Shown: positions 51,672-64,000 of the stretch, one piece after another
Position numbering within the stretch: position 1 is the stretch's first letter
Layout: every line of letters starts with the position of its first letter
NCBI RefSeq assembly: GCF_021018895.1
Contig: NC_079371.1
Coordinates: 13,949,501-14,013,500 of the forward strand
Direction of reading: 5' to 3'
Length of the DNA: 64,000 bases
From: Seriola aureovittata
Taxonomy: Eukaryota > Chordata > Actinopteri > Carangiformes > Carangidae
Position numbers and translations under genes: made by a program
Notes under the pieces: generated by a model
Told to the model about the DNA's origin: nothing
Seen by the model: the letters and a program-made list of their open reading frames with translations, nothing else
Databases searched by the model: none

Positions 51672-53055
51672 CAATGGGGTCCAAAAGTCTGGGGCCACAT
51701 TGAAAATCTCTCATATTTTCACATGAACCTGGAAGTCATCAGAAAATTTGAAGATTCTGAATCATTTAAAAACGCAAGAAGTTATTTCATGTAAAATGAA
51801 GAAGAAATGTTTAAGATTCTGCACTATTTCTTGGTCAGCAATTAAATTTAAACAAATGTAGGGCACTGACAAACTTAACTCCTTTGTACAAAAGGTCAGA
51901 TTCAGATTTCCCTAGTGTTGACCTAGTATAAATAAGGCGATACCTCAAGTTTCCAGCAGATCATTGATTACTAAGTAACAATGGGAAAATGGCACCAAAA
52001 GCAAGAGAAAGTGTCAGAAGTCAAAGAATTGTTATTCTAAGCAAAGAGGGGCTTTCTCATCGTCAAATCATGGCTAAACTAAAGGTGTCCAAGGGGACAG
52101 TGCATGGAACTCGAAAACGCTTTGCAGAAACTGGATCTGTAGCATCCAAAGCACGATCAGGCAGGCCAAAAGTGACCACACCATCAGAAGATCAATACAT
52201 CAAACTGAGTTCCCAGAGAGATAGAAAAGCAGCTTAATCACAGTTACATCATTTGCAAAATAAAGAACGCAAGACTCTAATCAGAAAAAGTACTGTCAAA
52301 AGAAAGCTATATTGTAGTGGTCTCAGAGGGCGAAAAGCAGTTTCTAAGCCACTTCTGAGGAAGTCCTGTCTACTGCTTAATCCTAGTTTAAGATATATGG
52401 CAGTAACAAAAGGATGTATGTAAAGATACAGACCACAATGTATCAGACCAAAAGTGAAACATATTGATGGGAATATTCAAGTCTGGCGGTGCTTTGCCTA
52501 CTCTGGAGATGGACACCTGCAGCAAATTTGACTACATTGACACCGCAACCAAAAGTACCACTCCATTCTTCAGAGACATGCTGTACCCTCTGGTTTGCAT
52601 TTTTGTGGAGATTCATTCATGCTGCAACAGGATGACGACCCCAAACACACCTCAAACCTTTGCAAGAACTACTTGAAGACCGAAAAAAGGAGCAAGCAGT
52701 CCTGAGTGTTGTGGACGTTCCTCCACAGTAACCTGACCTCAACCCCATTGAACATTTATGGGGGCACTTGAAGACGGAGAAAGGCGAGCATTCTATGACA
52801 TTACAAGAAGCTCTTTGGAACATAGTCAAATCATACTGGGTTGAACATGGGTCATCAGGTTTTGCACAAACTTGTAGAGTCCATGCCAGCTCGAGCACAC
52901 GCTGTCATTAAAGCAAAAGGGACACACACCAAATACTAAGTTATTCTGAAATTCACGTACATCTTTCAAAGATGTGTATTGAAAAAAATAATATTACATT
53001 CAAAACCAATGCAAAATAGAAGTATCTTGTGGTCTCAGACTTTTGGACCCCACTG
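51672..53055 (+). mobile_element. degenerate Tc1/mariner transposon
   Basis: A DNA transposon of about 1.38 kb. The left end reads CAATGGGGTCCAAAAGTCTG; the right end is the inverted copy, CAGTGGGGTCCAAAAGTCTG in reverse complement, with similarity continuing into GAGACCAC. The left end is preceded by TA, the target duplicated by Tc1/mariner elements. The right end is followed by CTTA, so the second TA has mutated or is displaced by two bases. A broken transposase frame lies inside on the + strand. The element is dead, but its ends are well preserved, which suggests a moderately old insertion. Confidence 0.93.
51981..52939 (+). pseudogene. Tc1-like transposase, inactivated
   Basis: The former protein cuts and rejoins DNA at the element's inverted repeats. 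The intact part, from ATG 51989, is an 82-codon N-terminus with a helix-turn-helix (VILSKEGLSHRQIMAKL, then VSKGTVHGTRKRF). An upstream ATG at 51981 is out of frame by one missing A in an A-run and was probably the original start. The frame then meets TAA at 52235 and more stops, but continues to VWRCFAYSGDGHL (about 52480) and LQQDDDPKHTS with a catalytic-type Asp near 52631. A frameshift follows, then PDLNPIEHLWGHLK with the catalytic Glu at 52750-52752. A second frameshift precedes the C-terminal SMPARAHAVIKAKG and a stop at 52937. The segment that should hold the first catalytic Asp, near 52400-52460, appears deleted. Confidence 0.93.
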
Positions 53056-53575
53056 CTTATATGTTACATCAAAGAACACCTTCCACTCAGAACGTGTGTT
53101 TGGTACCACTGCATCAAAGCTATACAATTATTGATTGAAGAATAGTCACTTCCTATATATTTAAAGTCAATATGCTTGCATTTCCAGGGAAGGACAATCC
53201 TTTCTGGACTTGTATCACTCTGGTGTTGCCTATGGCTGTATGTAGAGGTGGGTTTTTATAGCTGCTTTCATTTTGGAAACTGGTGAAAATGCCACAGTCT
53301 TTCAAATTGGACGGCAGATTCAATAAAATGCATATGAATTCTAACCCGAGCTGTGTCAGTGTAGTTCAGTGCACATAAGACTCTGTAATGCAATAATGAT
53401 CACACATTTAATAAGAAACTTCCTATAGTTCATGACTTCTTAAATATACGGTGAGTCTTTAATTTTGCTAGCTGTCAGTTATTCATGAGAGGCAGCCTTG
53501 ATCTTGCCATTGCAAGCAATAACATTGATGGTTACAGTAGAGCTGCAGGCAAGAAAAAGCCACAGTTAGTAGTTC

Positions 53576-53576
<1 letters not shown>

Positions 53577-53610
<34 letters not shown>

Positions 53611-53611
53611 A
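53577..53611. repeat. GAAA tetranucleotide repeat
   Basis: About eight to nine perfect GAAA units on the + strand. Not attached to any recognisable retroposon. Confidence 0.9.
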
Positions 53612-56600
53612 CGTGTGCATATGTGCAAACAGAAATAAACCCAATAAAACAATAAAACAGTAATGATTATAAGACAGCAGGCTATAGTGTAAATTGACAT
53701 GGGAGTTGTGGGACCCAGTGCGAAGTTGGGAAATTAATTAGCTCATGACTAATCAGCTATCTTGTTAAATTTGATATCTGGACCTCACAGGCAACAATTG
53801 TTAGTTTGTAGGTCCAGACATAATAACATACATTTTTGGATGCACAGTGCCTGGCTGACACTTACAGGGACAATTAGATCCAAGAGCATACCAAAATACA
53901 ACAAAATAAAGAATTAGAGGCACGCTACAAATTAAACAACAGTAATTTTTTTTTTTGTTTGATTTTCAAATGAGCACATTTGCTTCCTAGAATGTCTGTT
54001 TCTGTTGTACAACATCTCCAGAATAATAATGGTCCAAAACAGCCAGGGTTTTCAGTGCAATAGTATTACTATAAAACCAGTTTTTGGGAACACTTTCCCA
54101 ATGACATCTGATCAGAGCCAATGCTTTCATTCAAATAATCTAATTTATAAAATATATATTTCTCTGCTGTTAATAAATTCAGTCTGCTAAACTCTTCTGT
54201 ATGGACCCTTGCAGAGGCGACAGAGGTGGTAATATTTCTGTTCTGATCTTACGTGTCTAATGAATAATATAAAACTCATAATTATGTGTACTTTGATGAT
54301 GCCGTAGGCATGGGATGCAGCCAATAGAAACCCATAATCAGTGTCAAGAATGCCCCCTTAATAACTGCTGTCCTTTATTAGTATCATCGGATTTTGAATT
54401 TGTCCATTAATGAGAAGATGAAATGTCATCAGCCCTCATCAGTCAATTAAATATAAGGCACATTATAGTATATACAGTATATATACATATTTTATATGTA
54501 TGTGCTATTGGATGTTTCAAGCCAGAGCAAGACAACCAAGTGCTAAAGTTTTATCAGTGTCATTATTAAACTGCCGTGGTGAAAACACCTGAATCTTGTT
54601 GTGAAGCTCAACTGGTTTGCTGTGCAGCAGATATCAGTTAGATAAATCCCACTCCTCCAGAGTTGGCTGTTACATTGTGTGAACCTGTCATTAAACCACA
54701 CCTCAACACATCTTCCAAATTTAGCCTGTGCCCCCTGTGCTGCTCAGCACCAACTTTTCAAAGTAATTCGAGATTTCATCTTAAAAGAGTGGAATTTACT
54801 GCATTGCCATAAAAGCAAGCACTAGCAGAGAAGCACAATGCATGTTCAGTAAAACAATATGAGATCATAAAGGGTGAGCAATAATGCATCTCAGAGGCAG
54901 ATTAAATGAAAATCAGGGAACCAATAAGGCTTGTAATAATATACTCTGACAGGCTGGCTATAAAACAGGGCAGACACTCTTACATCTCAGCATGGCATAG
55001 CAAAGGGTTTTCCAAGAAAGAAACATCAATTCAGCAGTTGACATGACTTCAGATGACATGAGTTAGACAAGACATGCATTTTAAATCAATAATTGTCAGG
55101 TAATAATTGTCATTTTTGTCAAAGAAAGAAGATATCAATAGGTATTTAGTGTGAGGTATAGGAAAGTAAAGAAATGTTGCCAGACACTCAAGTCATCCAA
55201 TATATAAGAATTTGAATTATTTGTGATTATTTGCCGTACTACAAAGGTTCATTGGTTACACTAACAGATAAAGCCAGTGGCAAAGGCCTTGGTGTGGCAT
55301 TGTGTTATTACAGTAAATACACAACTCTTTGTGAAATGTGATTATACCTCAATGCCACTCCATTCTCCAACATAAACATAGACATAACTGAGCAGATGAA
55401 AAAAAAAAGGAATGTTTAAGTTCCGATAGGTTTGAAGGTTTCATCATGGACGACAAGTATTCTAATGGATGGCCTCTTCACACACTGCAGGACTGAGACG
55501 CAAATCCGTGCAGTCTTTCTCTATCTTCATCATTCCATGCCCAGAGGTATCAAAGCCTTTCTCTTTGTTGCCATGGAAACATTTTACCCTTTACATTTCC
55601 TATTTTCACTTGTGTTTTTTTTTTTTTTTTTCTGGTGCTTGTCTATCTCAATAAGGCAGAGTTTTGATGATATCCAAGATGAGACACTTACAACATGGTT
55701 TTAAGAGCTGATGAACTGGAAGGCATGTGTCAAATAGACCATTCTTGGACCTTGGCTTTGGGAACTAAATCTCAATTCAAAGGGAAATAATGTGATAAAG
55801 AAATATACAGTACATTTAGATGGAAATCAGAGCATGTTGGTTAAATGTTGTCATGAATAATGTGTAAAATAAAGGATACAATACTGTTAAGAAATACATG
55901 TATCTCTCCATCTATTTATCTATTTTTCTGGCTGTTAAATGACAGCCTTTGTGAATATAACATCATGGTGACATAACTTTCAATCAAAAAGGCTCCTAGA
56001 AGGGAAGGGTATCATTTGGCCCCATTCGGCAGAGCTTTTCTTGTTGATTTCTTGTTGTTACTGAGTGACTCATCATTTTGTTGAAAATTGGCCATCAGAG
56101 TGTGTATCACATCTGTGTATGTGTCTATATGTATTTGTCTATCTTTCTAAGTAAAAAAAAAACCTGGAGCTGATATATTTTCAGTTTAACAATATGTTAC
56201 TGCAAACTTTCACAGCTGAAAAAATGATTGAATTAAGCTAAAATATAAATATCCCGTAGATCACATTTGGAAAAATAATCACAACAACATGACCCACAGT
56301 TAAATATAACAATGATGAAATATTTTTTTTGCCTTTAGTCAGAAGCTAATATCCAAATTTATGACATGTCCTGAGGCAAGTCTCATGCTGATTGGATGGT
56401 GCTACTTTACTAGTTTGGTAAATCACAGATTAAATAAAAACCAAATACAACTGTGTAAACCACAGACATCATCAACTTTGTTGACTTTGATTGAGAAATG
56501 ACACAATGACAGACAGAGTGGTCCTGATATACCCTGTTGGCAGAGTCAGGCATTTGGAAGTCTGCTACATCCAGCTAATATCTACACACTTGCTGGTCAT

Positions 56601-56865
56601 GAATTTATTTTGCCAAAGGTTCCAGTGATCACATCTATCATTCCATTTTGATTTTAAGCTGCATTGAGACAACATGTCACTGAACACTGAATCAAATTAC
56701 TGGCAGTAATGTGAAAGAGTTGTAACTACTGCTTATTCCATTGAGAATCAACACTACATTTGGACGTGGCACCTTTCAACTCATTGTTTGGCATCTAATA
56801 TAAAACAATCAGCAGTGACACAAGCCTAAACGCTCACACAGGTACTGCTGTATGCTATAGAAGAG

Positions 56866-56900
56866 CTATATATGTATATTTATATATATATATATATATT
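56866..56900. repeat. TA microsatellite
   Basis: Imperfect then pure (TA)n run, flanked by A-rich sequence. Confidence 0.85.
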
Positions 56901-58416
56901 TAAAAATAAAAAATGGCAAGTCAAAGATTCTTCTCCTCAATTGTCAGACCAGTGACTGTGATACCGGACTTACACTGACAGATAGCCAGAAAGATAACCT
57001 GAGAAGCTAAAGACCCATGCATGCAGCCTGTGTATTTGCTTCTATTGCTGGTCAATGCAGCTATATAGCTCATCAATGTTCCATACAGACTTTGTCGGAC
57101 CCGTCACCTAATCTCGGTGTGCCCCCGTCATTTCGGTGTGCCCTTATATGTGGATGTCAAATGTGGATGTTTGCTGAAATATATTCAGTGGAACTGTAAG
57201 ATGCCCACAGTCTTGAAGCCCCCACAATCACTGTTCTTCCAATTAGAGGTACAATCCCTTGTTTAAATCAGTATCTGGATTTAGGTGAGAGAAATGGAAA
57301 ATAAGACGGCTTTAATGAAGATATGGCAGGAAGAGAATTTGGTTCAAGTTAAAGCCAAGAATTAAATAATGAAGGATCTAAGTCTCTGGATGAGAAACCA
57401 AGACTCTCCAGACTCACTTAAAAGTTAAAATGCTTACCCTCACCTGGACATCGACCATATTTTACAAAGTACTCCTTTGTCCAGTCACAGTAGCTCTATA
57501 TAAATTTCCCCCACAACTGAACTCTTTTTAAAGCTTTTCTTTCAAAAACTCTTTCAAAGGCTTTGATAAATGTTTTATGAAACTAATAAAAGTAATTAAG
57601 TTGAATAAATGAATGTGTAAATAATTGCTTCGGTGCATTTTTTGGCAAAATCTTAAGCAGCACACAATCTCTAATAGTTGTGTATGTGCTGTCTCCAGGA
57701 CATAACAGTTGTTTTTGTAGTTATTATTCTTTTCTTTCCTTTTTCCTTTTTTTTAGGATTTTTTTTCTGTTTAGCTATTCTGCTGTTCACAAATTTAATT
57801 CGAGGAAATTATCTATTGCTGTGTAACAACAAAACCATAGTCAAAATGTCACTTTTTTCTTTAAAGACCAAAAAAATCAGATGGACTTCAAATTGAAATC
57901 TGTGGACTTTTATTAGGAGGATACAGAGCCTGTAAACATTACCAGCAAATCATTTATGAAGTATTTTTATTTCGTAAATGCCAACAATGCTTACATGGGT
58001 TTCTACACAAAAACACCTGGTACTGCACTGCTGGCAGCAAAAGAGGTATCATCATTGTAGCTTCCTCAGAACAGCAGTGCAAGACAAACCATATGAGGGA
58101 CTCTTTGCTCTCTCTCAACTATGCTGATTTATACATGGTCCCTGCAAAAGAGACACCTGCTGTTAACAGGTGGTTGCAATGGACTGATGAAACGGCCGAA
58201 AGTATTCTAAAATTGACAGCTTTCATTTGCTGCTAGTGCAAATGACTGTTTAAGTCAAATTGTGTCTGACCATATAAATGGACAGCAGAGAAGAGAGTCA
58301 TACTTCAGGAGTGGTTTTAAAGCTGACTACAGCTACAGGACCAAGCTACAAACATTTCAGAACCGCCTTGTTTGAGTAGCAGTAATTCAATACTCAATAT
58401 AATAATTAGCAATAAT

Positions 58417-59348
58417 TTAAAGGCTCTGTAAACCAGATTTTAAACATTAAAATAGCAGCAAACAACTATTTTCTATGTACAAATATAGTGGAATAATGGC
58501 ATCCTGAGCAGAGAAGGAAGTCATATGCTCCATGTACATGTTGTAATCTGAGCTTCTCTGTTCTTAGTAGCTAGTCTGGCAGCGCATGCATGTTAGTGCA
58601 TGTGAGTCCCTCCTCTTAAACCATTGGCCCTCCCCATGTTTATTAAAACACAGTGACCAGCTTTCAGATGAAAGGGACCTTCCTGAATTTCCTCCACTGA
58701 AGAAACTATGTTTGTCTAAAAAGGCCTCTGAAAAAGATGAGACCAGAGCAGAGGCGGACTGGCAAGGAAAACTGCTGGATCAAATCCTGGTTTTCCAATG
58801 GACCGTCAAAACATCCATAAAGTTGATATAAAGTTTTTACCAGCTTCATCAGTGTCATTCGTTCTGCCAGTCCCAGCAGAAAAGTCCAAGGCGGAATTTC
58901 CTTCCCAGTCTTACCATGGAGCCATTACTGGTTTGGCTTTATCAAGATGGATAATGTTACGTGTCTGTTTTCATTACTGACAGGTTACAGAAGGCATGAT
59001 AACATTACCTAACTTGCTGTTACCTGGCTAGCCGTCAGCATTGCTGTGGAGCATATCACGGCAATGCTAGCATGGGCTAATCTTTGTGGCTTGATTGTTT
59101 TTTTGTTTTTTTTTACTCTTGTGTACACAGGGTAACTTTATTCACTTGTGCTTCTTGTTGTGTGTTTAGTGGCCCATTCACTGGGTTTCTTAACACCTTG
59201 TTGAGTGAGAACAATGACCACACCTCCGGCCTCCATTCGGCCACAACCAGGGGGGTTGTGTGGTCGGTGGAGCGTTTGTTTAGGTCTGAGATGCAGTTGG
59301 TCTAGTGCGACATCTAGTGGCAGTGACGATCTTTTAGAGAACCTTTAA
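58417..59348. mobile_element. non-autonomous DNA element with TTAAAGG inverted repeats
   Basis: The left end TTAAAGGCTCTGTAAA (58417-58432) matches the reverse complement of the right end (59333-59348, TTAAAGGTTCTCTAAA) at 14 of 16 positions. Near the right end is GCGACATCTAGTGGCAGTG, a motif I recognise from many short DNA elements in fish genomes. The interior has two small frames, 58586-58831 (81 codons, charged middle part) and 58798-58980, without any transposase motif, so the copy could not move itself. Family not assigned; the target duplication is unclear because the flanks are A+T-rich. Confidence 0.6.
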
Positions 59349-62300
59349 AAGTACAGACTGGATTACATGCATCGTTTCTTGGAAATCCGTATGCATACTT
59401 ATTTAAAGCCAGAACAAATATATAAATATTTAAATAAGAAAATAAGTGAGCAATAACAAATAAGATTTAATTCTATTTTGTTCACGATGGTTAACAGAAA
59501 GCTTCAGTTGAATACTTAACTATAACTATACTCATGTAATACTTTTTTATCACCATGCTTCCTTGTTTAGTACTTTTATTCCAGGCATCTCTTGAAATAA
59601 AATTGAATACTTAATTTTTTATGTAATTTAAAAACATTTTGAGATTTGTCTGACCTTGCCTAGTTATATCTCTAGACAGATGATTCATTTTGAACAAAGC
59701 AGCAGGTTTAAAGCAAAGTTTGTGCCTGTGTAACCATGGGTCTGTGACCGTTGGCAGACACTTTGTATTCAGTTATTGCAACTTCAGACTTTTCACTCTG
59801 CAGATTCAAAACAAATCTCCTTCAACACAAGTTCTTTATTATGCAGTGTTGAAGGCCAAAATGATCTTCAATCAAAAAGATTTTTCAATTTAATAGAGTT
59901 AACACCAAAAACTATATAATACCATGTGAAAGATTTTGCGGATCATGTAATATTGAGTCACAAAAGTAACAGTAACAGTGTTAAATAACATACATGAACC
60001 AAATCATTGTTTGCATATGCATTGCCAATGTAGACATACTGTATGCTTCATAAAATTACATAATATGATTTTTTTTCATAACTTAATGGCCATAACTGTT
60101 TTAATAACAATAAAGTGCCTCTGTTGTCTCTACCGAAATCTTCTGTAAAGTATCTGTTTCTTCATCTAGGAGATGGAATGAGTTGAGGATGAATATAGAA
60201 ACAAGGTGCTACAGCTAAAACTTTGGAGAACCCAGCTGGAGGCTAGATGCAGACCTGGAGATATTTGGAGGCAGGGGGTCTATTAACGCTTAGGGGAGCC
60301 AAGCTTGACAGCTCCTTACTCATCTTGGCCCCACAGGGAAGCTTGTTCTCACTCCGGCACTGTTGTGATGGTCAATACCGGTGCTTCCAGGGACACCTGG
60401 ATGTGAGCTGGGATATTCGGTCATTGTAACGATACTACTCCATCAGGGATTTGATCCAGCGTAATCCGTGAGCAGGGTATTCATTTCTTCCTCTCCTTAT
60501 TTTTCTTCTTTTTTTTTTTTTCCTTTTTGCTGAGCTAAGACAGTAAAGGCAATAGGCCTTTGAATATTAATGTAAGTACAGTGCATGTAAACCTACACTT
60601 AGGCTTACAGTGCAATTGAGGCCTTCTGTGTGCACAGCACAATGCAGCAATCATGAGACCATCAAGCACACATTGTTCTCATTATGCAGAGACTGCTGGG
60701 GGCTACGGAGGTATCAAGGCAATAATGTCAGTGCATGCTAGCTCAGTTTGGCCACTTTGCTCTGTATGTTACAGATGTGAATCAAGAACAATGAGGCGAG
60801 TGCTTGTTAATTGTACAAAGCATTATGTTTCTAATGGAAAAGCCTTGCTTTGTGCTTGAGGTACACTTGCATGAGAGTTTGTTTGCTTATTTATTTTACC
60901 ATTACTATTTCTGTGCAGTATATTGGTTTTGTTTTGTTATCGTTGTTGTTTTCATATATATTGGTATATTGGTATTGTTCCCCGTGACAGTTTTAGTTTA
61001 TGTCATAATTTATGTCTAAACAGCGGTGATGTCAGTATTGCACAAACAAAATTTGTCAAGCTAATGAAGTCAAACATTTTATTTAGCTCACGAAGGTATT
61101 ACTTAGCTACTTTTTGTATCAGATTGTGGCTAATCGTCACAACTAGTTGTGTTCTGTTAATTCAGAATTACATTGGTGTTGAGATTCTGAAAGGTGTTCA
61201 CCAAGGAAACAAAACAGTTTATCAACTTACCTGAGAAAAAATATTGGTATGTCCCTCTGTTGTGGTGCTCAAGTGCACAGACAACCTACCTGGCTAGCTA
61301 GCTGTTGCTGGCATACAATTGGTTGAAGGGTGATGAAGCTGGGACTGGTTACAGCAACGTTACCATGAAATAAAATAAAGGTTAAAAATAAACTGCTTGA
61401 CATAAAAGTTCTAGCAAAAAGAAACTCCCTTGTGAAAAATACTTTTTGAAAAAGAGCTTTCTGAAATTATTCATATAATTAATTATTTTGTAATCGGTTT
61501 GGACTTATATAGGTGTACAGTATCAGCAAGATGTGCTTTTCTTTAAATATTGCAAAAGTTAGTTAGTCAGCCACAGAAAAATATCCAGAGAATCAGTGAT
61601 TCCATACTGTATGTCCAGCCTCTACAGCTTCCCCACAATGGCACATTTGAAAGATGTGAAAGCTCTCAGACAATACCACCTCTGTCGAAGAAAAGCTGTC
61701 ACATGACTGAGAAATATATAAATAAGTTTCTATGTGTGTGGTGTGTGCCTACATGTGTGTGTGCTGTTCAATATGTGTGTACACGTTTGGATGATATTTT
61801 ACCATGAGCCAATGTGGCAGCTCCTGTCTCACAATGCATTCAAAAGGGAGTTCATCTTTGTGTCATTCCAATCCATCTCACCGAACGGCTCCCAGAAAGC
61901 TGATATGCCTCTGAATATTTTCTCCCATCCTTATGTAGATGTGTCTTAATGGACTCTGACAGCTGTGTGGCTATTATCGATGTCTCTGCAAAGCATAATG
62001 AAAGTGAAATCACTCCTCAACAATAGGTGGCAGCTAAATGGTGAAAATATTCGCCCACTCTGACAGGTTAACATGTATCAAAAAATTACCCCGTCATACC
62101 TAGACCGCAGTCATTAGTGAACTAGAAACATCAAACTCATTTTATCTGAGACGCCTTATGGAGATATCTATCTTGTACATGTAATGAGTTACTGCTGTAT
62201 AATCCTCTGATGGTCTTGGCCATGCAGAAGGATTTTTAATGGCACATTCCTGGACAGACATTCCAAATTAAACCCTGCACTGAATAAAACAATAATGGCG

Positions 62301-64000
62301 ATTTTGTTACAGAAGTTGCTCATTTGTAAATTTCCTCCATATTTCATTGGAATGCAGGTGGCAGGCATTGAAATTCTGGGCACCTCCCAGCTATGGTCAT
62401 CGTTAATTAAGGCGGCTGTGTTCTGACTTATTGACCCCCGTAGCTCAAGGGATTTTGATGGGTTATGGAAGAGCTCAAGGAATCTGGCCCGTGGCCCAAG
62501 TTCTATCCGTTTTGGTCATCTGCAGTGTTTGATGCATGGCAATTTAAATCCTCTCGTCTAATTAAATGTGATCTGCACTTGTGCTAAATGACTTTTTTCT
62601 GCTCGCTGAGAGATATCAGCTGCCTCTCACACAAGGTGACATTCCACTTTTCCATTATGCAGGATTATAGCAGGTAGGTAGGACTTGGAGGATACAGTGT
62701 ATGTATATAGACGGCCGCTACCACACTGGAAGTCCCTTTTTTATTTCTGGTGAATAAGTAATGGTGATGAGCAGACTGCCAGCCAGGGGGAATCGAAGGG
62801 ATTTGGGGCTTAATTCACAGCTTAGCTACCCCATCTCTGGTGTCAGCACAATGCAAAGTTCAGTGCTAAATCATTAATAAAATAATGCCATCAGTCAGCC
62901 AACAGTCAACGTAAAATGTTCTAATACCTTTTGTGGTCAGTGCTTGAACTCTGGGACACAGCAGTGTGGAGAGAGAGGGACGTGTCAATTCAGTTTACAA
63001 AAGCATGTATTCTGATACACAGTTAAAAACAAGACTTACATAACTTGAATTAAATATACGTAATTATTTATACGTATAATATACTGTACTTTAATAACCA
63101 CAAAGAAAGACCGCCCACCTTTAGTAAAGGTGTAATTAAAACAGCTCATTAGAGCAGATTAATTAAAGAATGTATATGTCAACAAACATTGCCATTAGAT
63201 GTTTGGATGAGTCAGTATCTGACAGGGGTAGACAGCATATGATGCTTTTTATCTTTAGGGTTAACCCTAACCCTCTTAACATGAAACTACAGCGTATTGA
63301 CTAATGCATGCATTGCATCAGAAAATGAGCCTTTCACAGGGCTACAATTCTGCTGCATAGAATATGTTTTCAACCACACATCAACTGCATAAAGAACATC
63401 AGCACAGCCTCAAAACTGCACACACGAACATGCCCAAAATTTCATGCTGAAAATTTGAGAAGTTGAAAGTTTTTTTTATGTAACCTTTAGAATTTAGAAT
63501 TCATGCTTTTCTTCACCTTTTTCCTCTGTCAGTATTACATGCATATGTTTAGCTTTGTTGTTAAACGTGTTATTGGAAGGTGTGTCATCACCATTTATAA
63601 AAAATGTTTGGGACCACCAATTAATGTAAAGTATGCTCCTGACTTCACCTTCTGACAAGGCTTTGATAGACATATCCTCTCATCTCTACATGCTTAAATA
63701 TCAGTGCTGAGCCAGTTGGGAGGAACCTGTAGGGGCTGCTCCAGTAGTGACATGGCTCTTTAGCCACTTCTCTTACTCTCAGCATATTCCACACCTCGGT
63801 GTTCGCAGCCAAACTTCATCAGATGAGCACAAGTTCAGCTATGGCATTACACTGAATGCCAGATCGTGTTGATGGTGAGACGATCATATCACTGGAAACA
63901 CTCGGACACTTTCAGGGCTGCAGCTACAATAACACTGAGAATTTAGCACATGTTACCTGTTTCTTGTGTCCAATTATGTGCAGTGGGTTAACTGCCCTTC
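59349..64000. other. gene-free intergenic DNA
   Basis: No exon, RNA gene or intact element recognised. Small frames (for example 60247-60429 and 60923-61234) have no known domain. It contains a short telomere-like inverted motif at 63255-63274 and a high-complexity block at 62395-62600 that may be regulatory. Confidence 0.5.
63255..63274. repeat. short head-to-head telomere-like motif
   Basis: TTAGGG is directly followed by TTAACCCTAACCCT, so one forward vertebrate telomere repeat faces about two inverted ones. Very short; it could be chance or a relic of break repair. Confidence 0.6.

Larger units (their letters stand above)
53056..58416. other. gene-free intergenic DNA
   Basis: No exon or RNA gene recognised. 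It contains a GAAA repeat (53577), a TA repeat (56866) and A+T-rich sequence. Short frames such as 55432-55704 are extended by poly-T and have no known motif. Confidence 0.5.

Noticed and set aside
60247..60429. 60-codon + strand frame of mixed composition as a possible exon
   Set aside because: No recognised domain, and splice signals around it are not convincing.

Overview
The window is vertebrate genomic DNA, most likely from a percomorph (spiny-rayed) teleost. The reasons are long A+T-rich non-coding stretches, very abundant short microsatellites, a decayed Tc1-like transposon, a LINE 3' fragment with a fish-type GATAA-repeat tail, and several interspersed-repeat types I associate with perch-like fish genomes. 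Nothing prokaryotic is present: there are no operons, ribosome-binding sites, tRNA or rRNA genes, or CRISPR arrays.

Only one host coding segment can be supported, the terminal exon of a delta-1 protocadherin at 23300-23763 on the + strand. It has a polypyrimidine tract and AG acceptor, an open frame of 153 codons after a split codon, a cytoplasmic CM2-type motif (CTQECLILGHSDSCWMPP), and a KVIPL...EHQL C-terminus that fits PCDH11 best. The upstream 23.3 kb is read as part of the preceding intron. The exon is followed by a short 3' UTR with AATAAA signals at 24037 and 24426, and then by about 40 kb in which I see no host gene.

Mobile and repeated DNA, left to right: a fold-back MITE (18146-18482); an old interspersed repeat (32275-32565); a divergent tandem repeat with nuclear-receptor half-sites, including a perfect palindromic estrogen response element (42836-43400); a minus-strand LINE 3' fragment (44328-45045); a dead Tc1/mariner element with visible inverted repeats and a broken transposase (51672-53055); and a non-autonomous DNA element with TTAAAGG inverted repeats (58417-59348). 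Simple repeats are scattered throughout, notably (AG)29, a 55-base C-rich tract, a 26-base G run and a long TG tract.

No new multi-gene system is visible. The points most worth a second look are the consensus estrogen response element inside a dispersed repeat, the fold-back MITE, a 27-bp near-perfect palindrome, a head-to-head telomere-like motif, and a few high-complexity blocks that look like developmental enhancers but need alignment to other fishes. Most of the window is ordinary intronic or intergenic DNA.
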